Positions 26,287 to 35,713 of a stretch of 40,558 bases of DNA are shown here, one piece after another. The first letter of the stretch is position 1. Each line of letters starts with the position of its first letter. The position numbers and the translations under genes were made by a program. The DNA is from Bacteroidota bacterium (GTDB lineage Bacteria > Bacteroidota > Bacteroidia > Bacteroidales > GCA-2711565): positions 1-40,558 of the forward strand of contig PIVJ01000018.1 of NCBI GenBank assembly GCA_003353955.1, written 5' to 3'. The notes under the pieces were generated by a model. That model worked only from the letters and a program-made list of their open reading frames with translations. It did not search any database and had not been told where the DNA came from.

Positions 26287-27120
26287 TTAACAGTCTTTGC
26301 TAACAATTCCTTTTTCGTATTGATGCATTGCGCTGGAGCTCATACCCATTGCTGAGAAGCCTCCATCATGGAACAGATTCTGCATCGTAACTTTACGCGT
26401 GAAATCAGAGAACATCATCAGACAATAATCAGCACATTCAACAGCTGTGGCATTACCAAGCGGAGACATTCGTCCTGTAAAATCCATCAAACCAACTAAG
26501 TCCTTAATTCCGCTACCGGCAGTAGTTGGTGTCGGAGATTGAGAAATGGTGTTTACCCTTATTTTTTTATCTCTTCCGTAAATGTATCCGAAACTCCGTG
26601 CAATAGATTCCAATAATGCTTTGGCGTCCGCCATGTCATTATAGCCAAATAATGTTCGCTGCGCGGCGATGTATGATAAGGCAATGACAGATCCCCACTC
26701 ATTGATAGCATCCATTTTATTGGCAACTTGTAACAACTTATGAAATGAAATGGCAGAAATATCAAGGGTTTCTCCAAGATAATTATAATCAAGATCGTTA
26801 TAAACTCGTTTTTTACGAACGTTTAATGACATCCCGATGGAATGAAGTATAAAATCAACTTTCCCGCCCAAGAAATCCATGGATTTTTCCACGAGGTTTT
26901 CTAAATCTTCTACAACGGTAGCATTTGCCGGAATCACAATTGTATCACAATCCTTAGCCAATTCTCCAATTTTACCAAAACGAATGGAAGGTAGTGTATT
27001 AGTTAATGTAAATTTAGCACCTTCCTCTTTAGCACGCTCTGCAACTTTCCAGGCAATTGATTTTTCATCCAGGGCTCCGAAAATGATTCCCTTTTTTCCT
27101 TTTAACAAGTTATTAGACAT
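26287..27120 (-). CDS. fabI: enoyl-[acyl-carrier-protein] reductase
   Basis: This NADH-dependent enzyme of fatty-acid elongation reduces trans-2-enoyl-ACP. It is a 277-residue SDR-fold protein. The N-terminal cofactor segment is GKKGIIFGALDEKSIAWKVA, of the FabI type rather than classic SDR. The catalytic Tyr-x6-Lys is in YNDMADAKALLE. IRVNTISQSPTPTTAGSGI forms the substrate-binding loop. It is monocistronic, with a terminator behind it and a TAAATTTG-like -7 box at 27167-27174 on its own strand. Confidence 0.95.
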   Translation of the reverse strand: MSNNLLKGKKGIIFGALDEKSIAWKVAERAKEEGAKFTLTNTLPSIRFGKIGELAKDCDTIVIPANATVVEDLENLVEKSMDFLGGKVDFILHSIGMSLNVRKKRVYNDLDYNYLGETLDISAISFHKLLQVANKMDAINEWGSVIALSYIAAQRTLFGYNDMADAKALLESIARSFGYIYGRDKKIRVNTISQSPTPTTAGSGIKDLVGLMDFTGRMSPLGNATAVECADYCLMMFSDFTRKVTMQNLFHDGGFSAMGMSSSAMHQYEKGIVSKDC

Positions 27121-27248
27121 ATGTGTAAGTTTAGTTTCAATTAATAGTTAATTTAGAATAAAGCGACAAATTTAAACATTTATTTAAAATGATTATTCAC
27201 TTTACACTGTTATAAGTGAATTTAAATAATGGATTCTATGATTTTGAA

Positions 27249-28901
27249 TTATGACAAAAGGATACGGGCATTTTCAATGGCTACATCAGAAACATTTACT
27301 CCGCTTATCATTTTAGCAATTTCAATCACACGTTCATCTTCATTCAAGAGGCTTATTTCAGAGCGGGTAGCCAGATGATCTGTCTCCTTGCTAACTTTAT
27401 AATGATGATTCCCTTTCCCTGCTATTTGAGGTAGGTGTGTGATTACTATTACTTGAATCGTATCAGACATATTAGTTAAAATAGTGCCAACTTTTGCAGC
27501 GATTTCGCCAGACACGCCATTATCTATCTCATCAAAAATTATTGTGGGCAATAATTTCTTACCCGATATCATCGACTTGATACTTAACATAAGGCGCGAC
27601 AATTCACCTCCCGAAGCGATTTTTGCAACCTCACTTAAATTACCCCCTTTATTCGCATTGAATAAATATCTTACCTTATCGAATCCATCCGGCCCCAATT
27701 CAGTTTGAATTTGGTTATCAATCGCAAATCTTGCATTTGGCATTCCTAATTCGTGTAGCAGTTCAACTATTTTAGTTTCAATCTTAGGTATGGCAGCCAT
27801 ACGCGAATTGGAAATTTGACTTGCACTTTCTGATACTTCGTTAATTTCAAAATCAATTTTCGCCTTCAGTTTTTCAATTTTATCATCAATACTTCCGATA
27901 GAGTTTAACTTTTCATTTAGCGCTTCCTTAATCTCAATTAAATCATTGATCGTTTGAACCCTGTGCTTTTGCTGAAGATCATAAACTAAGTCAAGCCGGT
28001 TGTTCAATTCTTCAATTCTGTTGGGATCGTGTGTTACAGAATCATCGATGGCTTGCAAGTCTGAGTTAATATCATTCAACTCAATAACATTGCTTTCGAG
28101 ACGGGCTAACAAAGATGATAAGTTCGGATGAAATGAGGATACTCTGTCCAAACTATTTTTTAATGCCCCTAACTGATCCAGAATATTACCATCAGACACT
28201 CCAATTGTTTGGTAAGCAGAAAGCACGGCTGTTTTAATCTCTTCAGAATGGGTAAGTAATGCCAATTCGACTTCCATTAAGTTTTGCTCATCAGCCAGCA
28301 AGTTTGCTTTTTCTAGCTCATCAAATTGAAATTGGAAATAATCCAAATCTATTTTTGATTTCTCTTCGATTTCTATTAATTCAACCAACTCCTTTTTCAT
28401 TAATCGCAATTTATTAAATTGCTTACGATATGAGGTGATCTCATTATCAAGTCCTATATAATTATCCAACACAGCCAATTGAAAATTGGCATCATTTAAG
28501 GTGATAATTGCATGCTGAGAATGAATGTTTACCAGGCGGTCGCCCAATGCTTTCAATATCGTTAAATTTACAGGCGTGTCGTTTATAAATGCGCGTGATT
28601 TACCTGCCGGGCTAATTTCTCTCCTCAACATACATTCGTGCTCATAATCCAGTTCATGATGCTCAAAGAAATTCTCGAGTTGATATGAACTTATTTCGAA
28701 GCTGCCTTCAATAATACATTTCTTTAATTTATCTTTTAGCACTTGCGAGTCTGCACGTGTTCCTAATATTAATGATAAGGCTCCAAACATTATGGACTTA
28801 CCCGCTCCGGTTTCACCTGTGATTACAGAAAAGCCTTTTGAAAACCCAATGTCAAGTTTTTCAATGAGAGCATAGTTTTCTATGAGCAGATTTTTAAGCA
28901 T
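27249..28901 (-). CDS. recN: DNA repair protein RecN
   Basis: This SMC-like ATPase acts in double-strand break repair. The 550-residue protein has Walker A GETGAGKSIMFGAL near residue 30. A long coiled-coil centre spans about 160-370. The ABC signature is ASGGELSRLML (about 425) and Walker B is PTIIFDEIDNGVSGEIA (about 450), with an H-loop at VITHLPQIAG. Length and order are those of RecN. It ends the bamD-rpoZ-coaBC-DUF4835-recN cluster that is conserved in this phylum. Confidence 0.96.
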   Translation of the reverse strand: MLKNLLIENYALIEKLDIGFSKGFSVITGETGAGKSIMFGALSLILGTRADSQVLKDKLKKCIIEGSFEISSYQLENFFEHHELDYEHECMLRREISPAGKSRAFINDTPVNLTILKALGDRLVNIHSQHAIITLNDANFQLAVLDNYIGLDNEITSYRKQFNKLRLMKKELVELIEIEEKSKIDLDYFQFQFDELEKANLLADEQNLMEVELALLTHSEEIKTAVLSAYQTIGVSDGNILDQLGALKNSLDRVSSFHPNLSSLLARLESNVIELNDINSDLQAIDDSVTHDPNRIEELNNRLDLVYDLQQKHRVQTINDLIEIKEALNEKLNSIGSIDDKIEKLKAKIDFEINEVSESASQISNSRMAAIPKIETKIVELLHELGMPNARFAIDNQIQTELGPDGFDKVRYLFNANKGGNLSEVAKIASGGELSRLMLSIKSMISGKKLLPTIIFDEIDNGVSGEIAAKVGTILTNMSDTIQVIVITHLPQIAGKGNHHYKVSKETDHLATRSEISLLNEDERVIEIAKMISGVNVSDVAIENARILLS

Positions 28902-28987
28902 AAATATTTAGGTTGCGTTTGTAACAAAATTAGGAAAGAAACATTAAACTTATAGAAAATGGAAATAAAGTTTATTCACATTTATGA

Positions 28988-29896
28988 CTATTTGCTTAAA
29001 ATCTCCTGATATCGTGTTGAATTTGCCGGATCGATCCCACTTAAAATATCTATTGCCGTAGTCTTTTCAGTATTGGGTCCATCCGAATAAAGATTTATAA
29101 ACTCATCCCGTTTCGCTTCCATCAATAACTGAAGTATAAATAAGTTAGGCCGTTCATCATTTACTGATTTCAGCAGGTTCAAATTTTGACTAATATTGGA
29201 TCTGCCTTCTGAGACCCTTTCCGACATGACATCTAATCCTTTTCGGTGATACTCATAACTGAATTTTCGCAAATCCTGATAAGCCGGGTTTAATAAATTT
29301 TCTACCAACCAATATCGGTTTCTACTATTTTCATAAGCCTTCCATCCTTGATAAGGAGTACTTTGAGCGGCATTAACAATATTTTGAGCAGCATCAAAAA
29401 ATGGCGTTCCCCCATATAAAGAGAATGAATCAAAATCCAATCCCAAAAATATATTTATATAATAAGCTATTACAGATGTTAAATTTGAGCTGAACGTATT
29501 ATCAGAATAGTCTAATGACTGATATTCGATATACTGGAATTGAAAATTATTATCCACATAATTAAACAATGAAGCATTAAAGGAAGTTTTATAAACCGGG
29601 CGCCTCAAAATCAGGTTTAATTTTCCGCTAAATTCATCGACTGATATTCGCTCATCGATGGTAATTAAAATAGAGCATTCAATTCTTTCTTCGGGCTGAA
29701 AGGAGTAATTCGTCCACTGTCGGTTGTTGATAAATTCGTAAATGGAAGTTTGCAGGGTTTCGAAAACACGCCGATCTGTTCCTTCTACCTTGGGCGAGGA
29801 AACCGAAATTGCGCATAAGATTTCTTGTGCATGAATGCTCGTAACCGAAGAAAAAAGTATAACTGTAAATAATAGTTTTTTGAGAATTTGAGACAT
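28988..29896 (-). CDS. DUF4835 family protein (PorD-like)
   Basis: This 302-residue exported protein has a signal peptide (about 1-23; LKKLLFTVILFSSVTSIHA). The body matches the DUF4835 pattern, with INNRQWTNYSFQPEERIECSI near 55, YQSLDYSDNTFSSNL near 130 and FYLGLDFDSFSLYGG-type text around 150 (here INIFLGLDFDSFSLYGG). I recall this family being annotated as PorD-like in connection with the type IX secretion system, but I hold that link with moderate confidence. It sits between recN and coaBC, its usual place in Bacteroidota. Confidence 0.75.
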   Translation of the reverse strand: MSQILKKLLFTVILFSSVTSIHAQEILCAISVSSPKVEGTDRRVFETLQTSIYEFINNRQWTNYSFQPEERIECSILITIDERISVDEFSGKLNLILRRPVYKTSFNASLFNYVDNNFQFQYIEYQSLDYSDNTFSSNLTSVIAYYINIFLGLDFDSFSLYGGTPFFDAAQNIVNAAQSTPYQGWKAYENSRNRYWLVENLLNPAYQDLRKFSYEYHRKGLDVMSERVSEGRSNISQNLNLLKSVNDERPNLFILQLLMEAKRDEFINLYSDGPNTEKTTAIDILSGIDPANSTRYQEILSK

Positions 29897-29905
29897 CTTG
29901 AAGAT

Positions 29906-31102
29906 TTACAACAATGATACAATTTTATTTACAATATCTGACGCAACTTCTTTCTTTGGTTTCAACTCAAAATCAGCGACTTGCTTGTTTCTGTCTATTA
30001 ACGAAATCTGATTCGTTGATTGTCCAAATCCAGCTCCTTTGTGTTGCAAAGAATTAAGAACGATTAAATCAAGGTTTTTATTTTCCAATTTTTGTTTTGC
30101 ATTCTCGATTTCATTATTGGTTTCCAATGCGAATCCAATAAGCAATTGGGATTGTTTTTTTAATGTTCCCATTTTTGCGAGAATATCATTGGTTGGAACC
30201 AATTCTATAGTTGGGATTGAATTACTTTTTTTGATTTTTTGATTCGATTTTTTTTTCGGTTTATAATCGGCTACAGCGGCTGCCATTATGGTAATATCAA
30301 CTTCAGGAAAATTAGTAATACAAGCATTATTCATCTCTTCTGCTGATATGACTTTTATAAGTTTAACTTTTGGACTTGAAATTGATAAATGAGTGGGGCC
30401 GCTTACTAAAATAACTTTTGCTCCTCTTGCAACACATGTTTTTGCCAATTCATAGCCCATTATTCCGGATGAATGATTCCCGATAAATCGAACAGGATCA
30501 ATAGCTTCATGGGTAGGTCCTGCAGAAATCAATATTGTTTTATCCGCTAAATCAGCTTTTTTTTTTAATTGATCGACGATCAATTCAAAAATTTCGGTGG
30601 GTTCTTCCATCCTCCCCTCTCCACATAATCCGCTGGCAAGTTCACCTTCTTTAGGTTCAATTAAAATATTGCCATCAGCAAGTAATCGTTTTACATTGTT
30701 CACTGTGGATGGATGTTTATACATATCAAGATCCATAGCCGGGGCAAACATAATCGGACATTTGGCTGAAAGATAGGTTGTAATTAATAAATTATCGGCA
30801 ATACCATTTACCATCTTTCCCATGGTATTTGCAGTAACTGGAGCAATTAGCATTAAATCTGGCCACATTCCTAACTCTATATGACTGTTCCATTTACCAC
30901 TCTTTGTATCGTGAAAATCAATAAGTAAAGGCCGACCTGAAAGTGTGGATAAAGTAAGAGGTGTAATGAATTCTTTAGCCATTGGGGTCACCACCACTTG
31001 TACTTCAGCACCTGCTTTTTTTAGCAGCCTGATAAGTGATGGAATTTTGTAGGCAGCAATTCCACCGGTAATTCCGATCAGAATATTTTTACCTGATAAC
31101 AT
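29906..31102 (-). CDS. coaBC: phosphopantothenoylcysteine decarboxylase/synthetase
   Basis: This bifunctional coenzyme A enzyme has 398 residues. The N-terminal FMN-dependent CoaC decarboxylase (about 1-180) has GITGGIAAYKIPSL, APAMDLDMYKHP and the catalytic Cys in GLCGEGRMEEP. The C-terminal CoaB synthetase (about 185-398) has ISAGPTHEAIDPVRFIGNHS, MAAAVADYKPKKK and KIKKSNSIPTIEL. It couples cysteine to phosphopantothenate and decarboxylates the product. It lies 8 nt after rpoZ. Confidence 0.96.
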   Translation of the reverse strand: MLSGKNILIGITGGIAAYKIPSLIRLLKKAGAEVQVVVTPMAKEFITPLTLSTLSGRPLLIDFHDTKSGKWNSHIELGMWPDLMLIAPVTANTMGKMVNGIADNLLITTYLSAKCPIMFAPAMDLDMYKHPSTVNNVKRLLADGNILIEPKEGELASGLCGEGRMEEPTEIFELIVDQLKKKADLADKTILISAGPTHEAIDPVRFIGNHSSGIMGYELAKTCVARGAKVILVSGPTHLSISSPKVKLIKVISAEEMNNACITNFPEVDITIMAAAVADYKPKKKSNQKIKKSNSIPTIELVPTNDILAKMGTLKKQSQLLIGFALETNNEIENAKQKLENKNLDLIVLNSLQHKGAGFGQSTNQISLIDRNKQVADFELKPKKEVASDIVNKIVSLL

Positions 31103-31110
31103 AACAATCT

Positions 31111-31452
31111 TTAATTAACTGAATCCTTTTCAGCTTCCAATTCAGGTTTCCGATAATAAATCTGTTCATTCAAAAACTCATGAGTTGAAATTAACGTTGC
31201 CTTTGGAAGTTGTTCATAATATTTGGCGATTTCAATTTGCTCCCTATTTTCGAAAACTTCTTCCAGGTTGTCATTAGGACTGGCAAATTCCGCAAGCTTC
31301 TTGTCCAATTCATGTTTCATTTCCAGCGAAATCTGATTCGCTCTTTTTGAAAGAATAACTACAGTTTCGTATATGTTTCCAGTTTGATTATAGAAATCAT
31401 TCTTATTTCTGGTAACCGCCTTGGTATCAGTCCTTACTTTTTTATAGTCCAT
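31111..31452 (-). CDS. rpoZ: RNA polymerase omega subunit, Bacteroidota type
   Basis: This 113-residue protein matches the Rpb6/omega fold as found in this phylum: ETVVILSKRANQISLEMKHEL near residue 30 carries the conserved Ala-Asn-Gln-Ile segment. It contributes to core polymerase assembly. It stands between bamD and coaBC, in the same order as in other Bacteroidota, and the spacing of 8-10 nt on both sides indicates one transcript. Confidence 0.88.
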   Translation of the reverse strand: MDYKKVRTDTKAVTRNKNDFYNQTGNIYETVVILSKRANQISLEMKHELDKKLAEFASPNDNLEEVFENREQIEIAKYYEQLPKATLISTHEFLNEQIYYRKPELEAEKDSVN

Positions 31453-31462
31453 TATAGATCTG

Positions 31463-32254
31463 TTAAATTTTGAATTTCAATGAATTTTGATACATCTCTT
31501 TCGCTTCCTTAATATGAGCAGATTCAGGAAAATACTTAACTAAATTCTCATATGATTTAAAAGTGACTTGATATCGTTCTTGTTGTTTTTCATTTACACT
31601 ATTACTAGCATAGATATAACTTGATTTTAAAATATAAAACAGTATGTTTTCCCTATTCTTCGTTCCGGGATAATCTTCTAATAGCGTTCCAAAAGCAACA
31701 ATAGCAGCCTGATAATCGCTAATTTTGTAAAATAACATTGCTATTTCAAAAGCCTTCTTTTCTAGTTTTGCCCGTAAGTCGTCAATAAACCCATTACACT
31801 CCTCTATTCTGCTACTATTTGGATATTGATTTATAAAACTTTGAAGCTCCTGTATTGCTAAATCAGTGTTGGATTGATCAAGGCTATACTTTGGAGAATC
31901 CAGATAATAACAATAAGCTTTTAAGAAAACAGCGTCCTCGAGTTTATCACTCAGGGGAAATGTCTTTGCATACTGATCAAAATAATAGGCTGCTAATACA
32001 TAATCGTGTTGAATATAATAACTATTTGCGATGTAATAATGTATCTCTTCGTCTTTTGGTGTTCCTTTATAAGAAGCTTTAATGTCTTCAAACAAAGTTA
32101 TCGATCTATAATAATTCTCACTTTCAAAATATTCTACCGCTGTTTTATACTTTAGCTCTTTATCGGAACTTTTAAGTAATTTCTGATATTGCCCACAGGA
32201 ATTCAGTACGATAGATGTAATAATGAATAATAAATAAAGTCCTCTTTTTATCAT
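31463..32254 (-). CDS. bamD: outer membrane assembly lipoprotein BamD
   Basis: This TPR-containing lipoprotein belongs to the BAM complex that inserts beta-barrels in the outer membrane. From ATG 32254 the protein has 263 residues; the five residues further upstream would hide the lipobox. The signal ends LNSC, with Cys as the lipidated residue, followed by GQYQKLLKSSD. At least five TPR-like repeats follow (for example AVEYFESENYYRSITLFEDI and AYYFDQYAKTFP). It is the first gene of the cluster running to recN. A TATTTTTG box ends 4 nt before the start codon. Confidence 0.92.
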   Translation of the reverse strand: MIKRGLYLLFIITSIVLNSCGQYQKLLKSSDKELKYKTAVEYFESENYYRSITLFEDIKASYKGTPKDEEIHYYIANSYYIQHDYVLAAYYFDQYAKTFPLSDKLEDAVFLKAYCYYLDSPKYSLDQSNTDLAIQELQSFINQYPNSSRIEECNGFIDDLRAKLEKKAFEIAMLFYKISDYQAAIVAFGTLLEDYPGTKNRENILFYILKSSYIYASNSVNEKQQERYQVTFKSYENLVKYFPESAHIKEAKEMYQNSLKFKI

Positions 32255-32384
32255 GGCGCAAAAATACAATTTTTATTAAAACAAGAAACGAATATAAAGG
32301 TCATTTATTAAAATAATAGATAGTTAGGATAAATATTATATTTTTTTAACATCTTAAGGGGAAAAAGAAGGTTGAGAATTACGG

Positions 32385-32415
32385 TTTGTAATCCCAATTT
32401 TAATTCATACTTTTG
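32385..32415 (+). promoter_or_regulatory. promoter of the alpha-oxoamine synthase gene
   Basis: TTTG (32385-32388), a 19-nt spacer and TACTTTTG (32408-32415) fit the phylum consensus. Transcription should start near 32421, leaving a 35-nt leader before the GTG start. Confidence 0.7.
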
Positions 32416-32455
32416 CAATCGAAAGAGATGATATATTAATCAAAATAATTAAAAA

Positions 32456-33700
32456 GTGGATATTTTTAATAAATGTACCAGCGACATGGGGCCCTTAGGG
32501 AAATATGCTGATCAAGCACACGGATATTTTGCCTTCCCTCAACTTGAAGGTGAAATTGCCCCTCGGATGATGTTTCTTGGCAAAGAGCGTTTAACATGGA
32601 GTTTAAATGACTATCTTGGATTAGCCAACCACCCGGAAGTTAGAAAAGTTGACGCAGATGCCGCTAAAGAATATGGTATGGCCTACCCGATGGGAGCACG
32701 TATGTTGTCTGGACAAACAAAATTTCATGAACAACTGGAAAATGAGCTTGCTGAGTTTGTGGGAAAAGAAGCTGGATTCTTATTAAATTATGGTTATCAG
32801 GGCATGGTCTCTATTATCGACTCATTGGTTAACCGAAAAGACGTAATCGTTTATGATTCTGAAGCTCATGCATGTATCATTGATGGCATGAGGCTACATA
32901 TAGGTAAAAGATTTGTTTATCCTCATAACAACATGGAGAAATTAGAATTACAATTATCACATGCCAAGAATATTGTTGACCAAACTGGAGGCGGTATACT
33001 CGTAATTTCTGAAGGAGTTTATAGTATGATAGGAGATCTTGGTAAGCTGGACAAAATTGTTGAATTAAAAAAGAAATTCAATTTCCGATTACTTGTTGAT
33101 GATGCGCATGGTTTTGGAACGATGGGAAAGACAGGTGCTGGAACCGGTGAGCATTGTGGTGTACAAGATGAGATAGATATTTATTTTTCCACCTTTGCAA
33201 AAGCAATGGCAGGAATAGGTGGTTTTGTGGCCAGTAAAAAAGAGGTTATAAAATACCTTGCGTATAATATGCGTTCGCAAACCTATGCCAAATCACTCCC
33301 GATGCCTATGGTTAAAGGAGCATTGAAAAGACTGGATATGATTCGAAATGACTCTTCATTTAAAGATAAGTTATGGATAATTGTAAATGCAATTCAAAAA
33401 GGACTAAGAGAGAAAGGTCTTGATATTGGCGTAACCCGCTCCCCGGTAACACCGGTAATTCTTCATGGAGGCATTCCTGAGGCAACTCAGATTACTGTTG
33501 ATCTAAGAGAAAATCACAATGTGTTTTGCTCGATTGTAACATATCCGGTTGTTCCAAAAGGAACTATTCTTTTAAGGATTATTCCTACGGCTGTTCATAC
33601 ACTCGAAGATGTTGAATATACTGTAAACGCTTTTGCTGCAGTAAAGAAGAAATTGGATGCCGGACAATATTCAAAAACTGAATTTGCTATTGTGCGCTAA
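32456..33700 (+). CDS. alpha-oxoamine synthase family PLP enzyme
   Basis: This 414-residue fold-type I PLP enzyme belongs to the group of serine palmitoyltransferase, KBL and AONS. It starts at GTG 32456. WSLNDYLGLANHPEV near 50 is the family's substrate-binding segment. LLVDDAHGFGTMGKTGAGT near 215 carries the PLP Asp and His. The Schiff-base Lys is in FSTFAKAMAGIGGF. The N-terminal DMGPLGKYADQAHGYFAFP differs from KBL and AONS and suits a subgroup common in Bacteroidota, whose members condense an acyl donor with serine or cysteate to start sphingolipid or sulfonolipid synthesis. Which amino acid is used cannot be told. Confidence 0.8.
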   Translation: MDIFNKCTSDMGPLGKYADQAHGYFAFPQLEGEIAPRMMFLGKERLTWSLNDYLGLANHPEVRKVDADAAKEYGMAYPMGARMLSGQTKFHEQLENELAEFVGKEAGFLLNYGYQGMVSIIDSLVNRKDVIVYDSEAHACIIDGMRLHIGKRFVYPHNNMEKLELQLSHAKNIVDQTGGGILVISEGVYSMIGDLGKLDKIVELKKKFNFRLLVDDAHGFGTMGKTGAGTGEHCGVQDEIDIYFSTFAKAMAGIGGFVASKKEVIKYLAYNMRSQTYAKSLPMPMVKGALKRLDMIRNDSSFKDKLWIIVNAIQKGLREKGLDIGVTRSPVTPVILHGGIPEATQITVDLRENHNVFCSIVTYPVVPKGTILLRIIPTAVHTLEDVEYTVNAFAAVKKKLDAGQYSKTEFAIVR

Positions 33701-33724
33701 GTTTTCTAAAAGCTGATAAATGAT

Positions 33725-33779
33725 AAAGCCTCAGTGTTTGAACTGACCCCAAAAGTTGGACATAACATTTTGAGGCTTT
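33725..33779. terminator. bidirectional terminator between convergent genes
   Basis: AAAGCCTCA and TGAGGCTTT form a 9-bp stem, with T-rich sequence after both ends. It lies between the alpha-oxoamine synthase gene (+) and the DUF6913-like gene (-) and can serve both. The unusually long 37-nt loop contains an IS-end-like sequence. Confidence 0.65.
33739..33762. mobile_element. IS3-family end-like sequence inside the terminator loop
   Basis: TGAACTGACCCC followed by AAAAGTTGGACA closely resembles the terminal inverted repeats of IS3/IS150-type insertion sequences (TG-ACTGACCCC-AAA-GTTGGACA). No transposase or second end is nearby, so it is at most a solo remnant. Confidence 0.45.
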
Positions 33780-33780
33780 C

Positions 33781-34326
33781 TTATTTTGCTTTAACCTCCT
33801 TAAGATATCGCATTATTTCCTTTAACAAGTTTTCTAAATCAACTGTTTCAGGCATTTTTATCATCATATCGAGTTGTTTATTTCTTTTGCTAAACATACC
33901 CACTTTATACATCGCTCTTGATAAACCTGCAACAAATGCCAGAGGGATCGAATTATTAGTATTCAAATCGATAAGTATATCAAACTCCCGCTTAATAAAA
34001 TCCGTCACACATTCCGAATCGGGACGTAAGTACCAATTTAATTCTTTGGGACGAATGTAATTAACAGTTAGTTTCCGAGGAATACATTCAAGCAAATTGG
34101 GGTTATTTATATAAACCAATGCCTTAACTATTTTTCTTTCCTCATTTAACTTTCTGATCAAACCTTCAATGATAACAAATTCTTCTTTGCTCTTATATTC
34201 ATAAACGATGCCTATCGAAGTAGCAGTTTCCAGGTTATGAAATTTTTTTTGACTTTTCACCGATTTTACTTCTCTCTCAAGTAAGTATCTCCCGACTTTG
34301 GTTTGTATTTTTTTTTTAAAATTCAT
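33781..34326 (-). CDS. conserved hypothetical protein (DUF6913-like)
   Basis: This is a basic cytoplasmic protein of 181 residues. It has IGIVYEYKSKEEFVIIEGLIRKL near 40, NYIRPKELNWYLRP near 90 and DILIDLNTNNSIPLAFVAGLSRAMYKVG near 115. The pattern agrees with a Bacteroidota-only family that I recall as DUF6913, without known function. It is 14 nt from the flavin reductase-like gene on the same strand, so the two are likely cotranscribed. Confidence 0.6.
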   Translation of the reverse strand: MNFKKKIQTKVGRYLLEREVKSVKSQKKFHNLETATSIGIVYEYKSKEEFVIIEGLIRKLNEERKIVKALVYINNPNLLECIPRKLTVNYIRPKELNWYLRPDSECVTDFIKREFDILIDLNTNNSIPLAFVAGLSRAMYKVGMFSKRNKQLDMMIKMPETVDLENLLKEIMRYLKEVKAK

Positions 34327-34339
34327 CTAATTTTTTCTG

Positions 34340-34855
34340 TTATTTCCGTATCCAAATGTGATCAATTCTTCCGATATACATACGATGATAATCTTTTAAA
34401 GGATATATTTTCTTATCAAGTTCAGCAATTATAAAATTATTCTCCTTTATATCATCGTAATATAACTTAGTAGATTCTATAATAATTTTTGCCTGCTCGA
34501 AAATAACATTACCTGAATCTGATTGACTAACTATAAGACCCGTTTTCTTAACTTTATCAACCTCCCTGCCTGAGTATTTTCCACAGTAATTTAAGATATG
34601 CCTATCTTTTTTATCGAAAAAAGACAACGTATACTGACTGAATTTTTCGCAAAATTGGTAAGTGTATCTTTGGGGTCTTATAAAAATAATACTGATCGGC
34701 ATGTTCCATAAAAAACCTAAACCACCCCAAGCGGCAGTCATTGTATTAAAATCTGAAGTTGTACCCGCCGTTACCAGCATCCAATCTTTACCAATCAAAC
34801 GAATTACGTTTTCATTAAAATCATCAGGGAGCAATTCTTTAAACTTATCCATCAT
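34340..34855 (-). CDS. flavin reductase-like FMN-binding protein
   Basis: This protein of about 171 residues belongs to the flavin reductase-like (split-barrel) domain family. DWMLVTAGTTSDFNTMTAAWGGLGFLWNMP near the N-terminus is the FMN-binding strand-loop, with the IIFIRPQRYTYQF segment following it. The start is taken as ATG 34855, with TTG three codons upstream as an option. The family includes NADH:flavin oxidoreductases and non-enzymatic flavin carriers; the specific role is unknown. Confidence 0.8.
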   Translation of the reverse strand: MMDKFKELLPDDFNENVIRLIGKDWMLVTAGTTSDFNTMTAAWGGLGFLWNMPISIIFIRPQRYTYQFCEKFSQYTLSFFDKKDRHILNYCGKYSGREVDKVKKTGLIVSQSDSGNVIFEQAKIIIESTKLYYDDIKENNFIIAELDKKIYPLKDYHRMYIGRIDHIWIRK

Positions 34856-34948
34856 AATTACCAAACTGATTTCTATTAAAAAAAGTATTTAATATTGGTT
34901 TGATATAAGTCTTTTGAAACTTACTTTTACACAAAAATAGTTAATAAT

Positions 34949-35713
34949 TTGAAAATTACCTTTCTTGGAACCGGAACCTCACAAGGTGTGCCAGTAATAG
35001 GTTGCAAATGCGAAACATGTACATCACAAAACGAAGAAGATCAACGTCTTCGTTCTTCTGTATTACTTGAATTTGACAACATGAATATTGTTATAGATGC
35101 CGGTCCCGACTTTAGGCAACAAATGCTCAGAACTAACATCTCCGACTTAGATGCAATTCTTATCACTCACGGACATAAAGATCATGTTGGTGGGCTTGAT
35201 GATGTCAGAGCATTTAATTTTCGGCATAAAATACCAATGGAAGTATATGCCGCCAAATCTGCTATGGATGACCTCAAAAGAGAATTTCATTATGCTTTCG
35301 AAAAAAACAAATATCCCGGAGCTCCGAACATTCATCTAAATATCATTGAAAATATTCCATTTGAGATTAACGGAATTATAATTAAACCTATCAAGGCACT
35401 ACATTATGCAAAGTCGGTTTTTGGTTTTAGGATTAAAGATTTCACCTATTTAACAGATGTTAAAACAATTGCTGATGAAGAAATAGATAAAATGGAAGGC
35501 TCGAAAATTGTTGTATTGGGTGGGGTGCACAAAATGAAGCACTTATCTCATTTTAATTTGTATGAAGCAATTGAACTTCTGAAACGCTTAAAACCCGATA
35601 AAGGATTTATAACGCACATCAGTCATATGATGGGTTGTCATAAAGATGTGATGAAAGAATTACCGGATAATATTTCGTTGGCTTATGATGGGCTAAGTAT
35701 AGAGATCAATTAA
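34949..35713 (+). CDS. PhnP-like MBL-fold metallo-hydrolase
   Basis: This 254-residue metallo-beta-lactamase fold hydrolase starts at TTG 34949. MKITFLGTGTSQGVPVIGC near the N-terminus and the Cys-x4-Cys pair CKCETC are typical of the PhnP subgroup. The metal site is THGHKDHVGGLDD near 75. TDVKTI and ITHISHMMG supply later ligands. PhnP acts on cyclic phosphodiesters; other members are used in lipoate or cofactor metabolism, so only the general class is certain. Its stop overlaps the stop of the convergent gene by 3 nt. Confidence 0.88.
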   Translation: MKITFLGTGTSQGVPVIGCKCETCTSQNEEDQRLRSSVLLEFDNMNIVIDAGPDFRQQMLRTNISDLDAILITHGHKDHVGGLDDVRAFNFRHKIPMEVYAAKSAMDDLKREFHYAFEKNKYPGAPNIHLNIIENIPFEINGIIIKPIKALHYAKSVFGFRIKDFTYLTDVKTIADEEIDKMEGSKIVVLGGVHKMKHLSHFNLYEAIELLKRLKPDKGFITHISHMMGCHKDVMKELPDNISLAYDGLSIEIN

